DNA of 64,000 bases from Sinonovacula constricta (taxonomy: Eukaryota > Mollusca > Bivalvia > Cardiida > Solecurtidae). The stretch's first letter is position 1; each line of letters opens with the position of its first letter. Position numbers and translations under genes: made by a program. The stretch spans positions 45,585,460 to 45,649,459 of the forward strand of contig CM017558.1 in NCBI GenBank assembly GCA_007844125.1, written 5' to 3'. The notes beneath the pieces were generated by a model. The model did no database searches and had not been told where the DNA came from. It was given only the letters and a program-made list of their open reading frames with translations. Shown in pieces: positions 62,695-64,000 of this stretch.

Positions 62695-63400
62695 TCATCA
62701 CAGATCCAGATCAGCCAGTCTTCAAGTTGTCTTGATTCAGATCAGCCAACTTCTTTCGTCAAGTTGGCGTTATCCAGATCAGCCAGCTCCTGTCTTCAAG
62801 TTTTCCTGATTCAGATCAGCCAGCTCCTGTCTTCAAGTTGTCCTTATCCAAATCAGCCAGCTCCTGTCTTCAAGTTGTTGTGATCCAAATCAGCTGGCTC
62901 CTGTCTTCAAGTTGTTGTGATCCAAATCAGCCAGCTCCTATCTTCAAGTTGTCTTGATTCAGATCAGCCAGCTCCTGTCTACAAGTTGTCCTGATTCAGA
63001 TCAGCCAGCTCCTGTCTTCAAGTTGTCCTTATCCAAATCAGCCAGCTCCTGTCTTCAAGTTGTTGTGATCCAAATCAGCCAGCTCCTGTCTTCAAGTTGT
63101 CCTGATTCAGATCAGCCAGCTCCTGTCTTCAAGTTGTCTTGATCCAGATCAGCCAGCTCCTGTCTTCAAGTTGTTTTGATCCAGATCAGCCAGCTCCTGT
63201 CTTAAAGTTGTTGTGATCCAGATCAGCCAGCTCCTATCTTCAAGTTGTCTTGATTCAAATCAGCCAGCTCCTATCTTCAAGTTGTCCTGACCCAAATAAG
63301 CCAGCTCCTGTCTTCAAGTTGTCGTGATCCAAATCAGCCAGCTCCTATCTTCAAGTTGTCGTGATCCAAATCAGCCAGCTCCTATCTTCAAGACATCTTA
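62695..63400 (+). repeat. 37-bp minisatellite, about 19 units
   Basis: The unit is CCAGCTCCTGTCTTCAAGTT followed by GTYNTGATCCAAATCAG. Period measured at 63301/63338. The start of the array is more diverged than its end. Confidence 0.92.
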
Positions 63401-64000
63401 TCAGAATCCATACAGCAATATGACTGGCTTCCAATGTATGCTCTAGTAAGCCAAAAACTAAAAAATGAAGTTATTAAATGTAGCAAACTATACGCAAGAT
63501 TTAAACACTCCACACAACTTCAGCCCTTTCTTGTTAATTACTAGTTCAGCATATCTATTCTTGCTTTGCCAACATGAGCACCAGTTTACAATTGTCTCCT
63601 GGAGAATTAAAAAAAAAAAAAAAAAGTGAAATTAAAAAATCAATGCTTTTGTTCTATGACTAGAACTGTTGAGCTAGAACTATGTAATGCAGTTTCAAGG
63701 TAATGTATAAAGTCGATGTAGACCCTGATGAAATAAACCATCAAAACTGAAGCTACAGCATCAGCCTAACATCCAAGATCACAATTCCAGAGTCAACTAT
63801 TTGAAGAGGTAACAAAACTAACAACATAAAATGTCTGGTATCTCTGATATATATAATGCTTACATCTAAGGTAACACAATGGGTCCACTTTCATCAAAAG
63901 ACTTGTTAATGTCAAAAGTCCTAGTATAGAAGTAAGCCAACAAACAATATTGGAAGTTAGGCGTAGAGTTTTACTGTCTAAGGACCAATCGTACATTAAT
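63401..64000. other. Non-coding, right edge of window
   Basis: An A-run at 63609-63625. No gene recognised; a 67-codon minus frame at 63793-63996 lacks support. Confidence 0.4.

Overview
The window is AT-rich eukaryotic DNA with spliced genes (GT-AG introns), dense minisatellites and many short transposons. The gene content (FBXO8, a multi-ubiquitin-like/death-domain protein), tRNA-headed SINE-like repeats, tandem-core repeats with AGCTCACCTGAG ends and FLYWCH/MULE-type exons all point to a mollusc, most likely a bivalve. I cannot name the species.

Layout. 1-2464: a MITE copy, then a minus-strand 148-residue ORF with a lipidation-type N-terminus (unrecognised). 2465-2972: a promoter-like stretch (CRE-like, CCAAT) and a candidate non-coding first exon. 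5979-10801: complete five-exon FBXO8 (F-box plus Sec7-like), whose last intron ends in an array of duplicated splice acceptors. 12846-14294: a decayed Tc1/IS630-type transposon with inverted ends and a TA target duplication. 15959-18768: a 49-bp satellite of about 57 units. 19275-19658: a 384-bp miniature LTR element (TRIM) with a tRNA-like cloverleaf inside each LTR. 19930-21309: a three-copy 202-bp repeat and remains of a MULE-type transposase gene. 22917-23792: a second MITE copy and compound microsatellites. 24395-27914: a decayed pogo-like transposase (minus strand) split by a 1.4-kb TA-flanked element. 29098-41632: a five-exon, 1040-codon gene with six tandem ubiquitin-like modules, an in-frame 30-residue repeat and a C-terminal death domain. 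42-57 kb: almost gene-free, with minisatellites of 44, 32, 27 and 48 bp, a third MITE copy and a Ty3/gypsy-type integrase fragment. 57.4-60.9 kb: long 3' UTR and last two coding exons of an unidentified minus-strand gene entering from the right. 62.7-63.4 kb: a 37-bp minisatellite.

How it fits together. FBXO8 is a housekeeping-type ubiquitin ligase adaptor. The multi-UBL/death-domain gene has the architecture of an innate-immune or cell-death adaptor and is the most interesting protein here. The most interesting non-protein element is the TRIM, which combines gypsy-type priming signals with an internal tRNA-like pol III promoter. All functional assignments come from reading the sequence; no database search was run.
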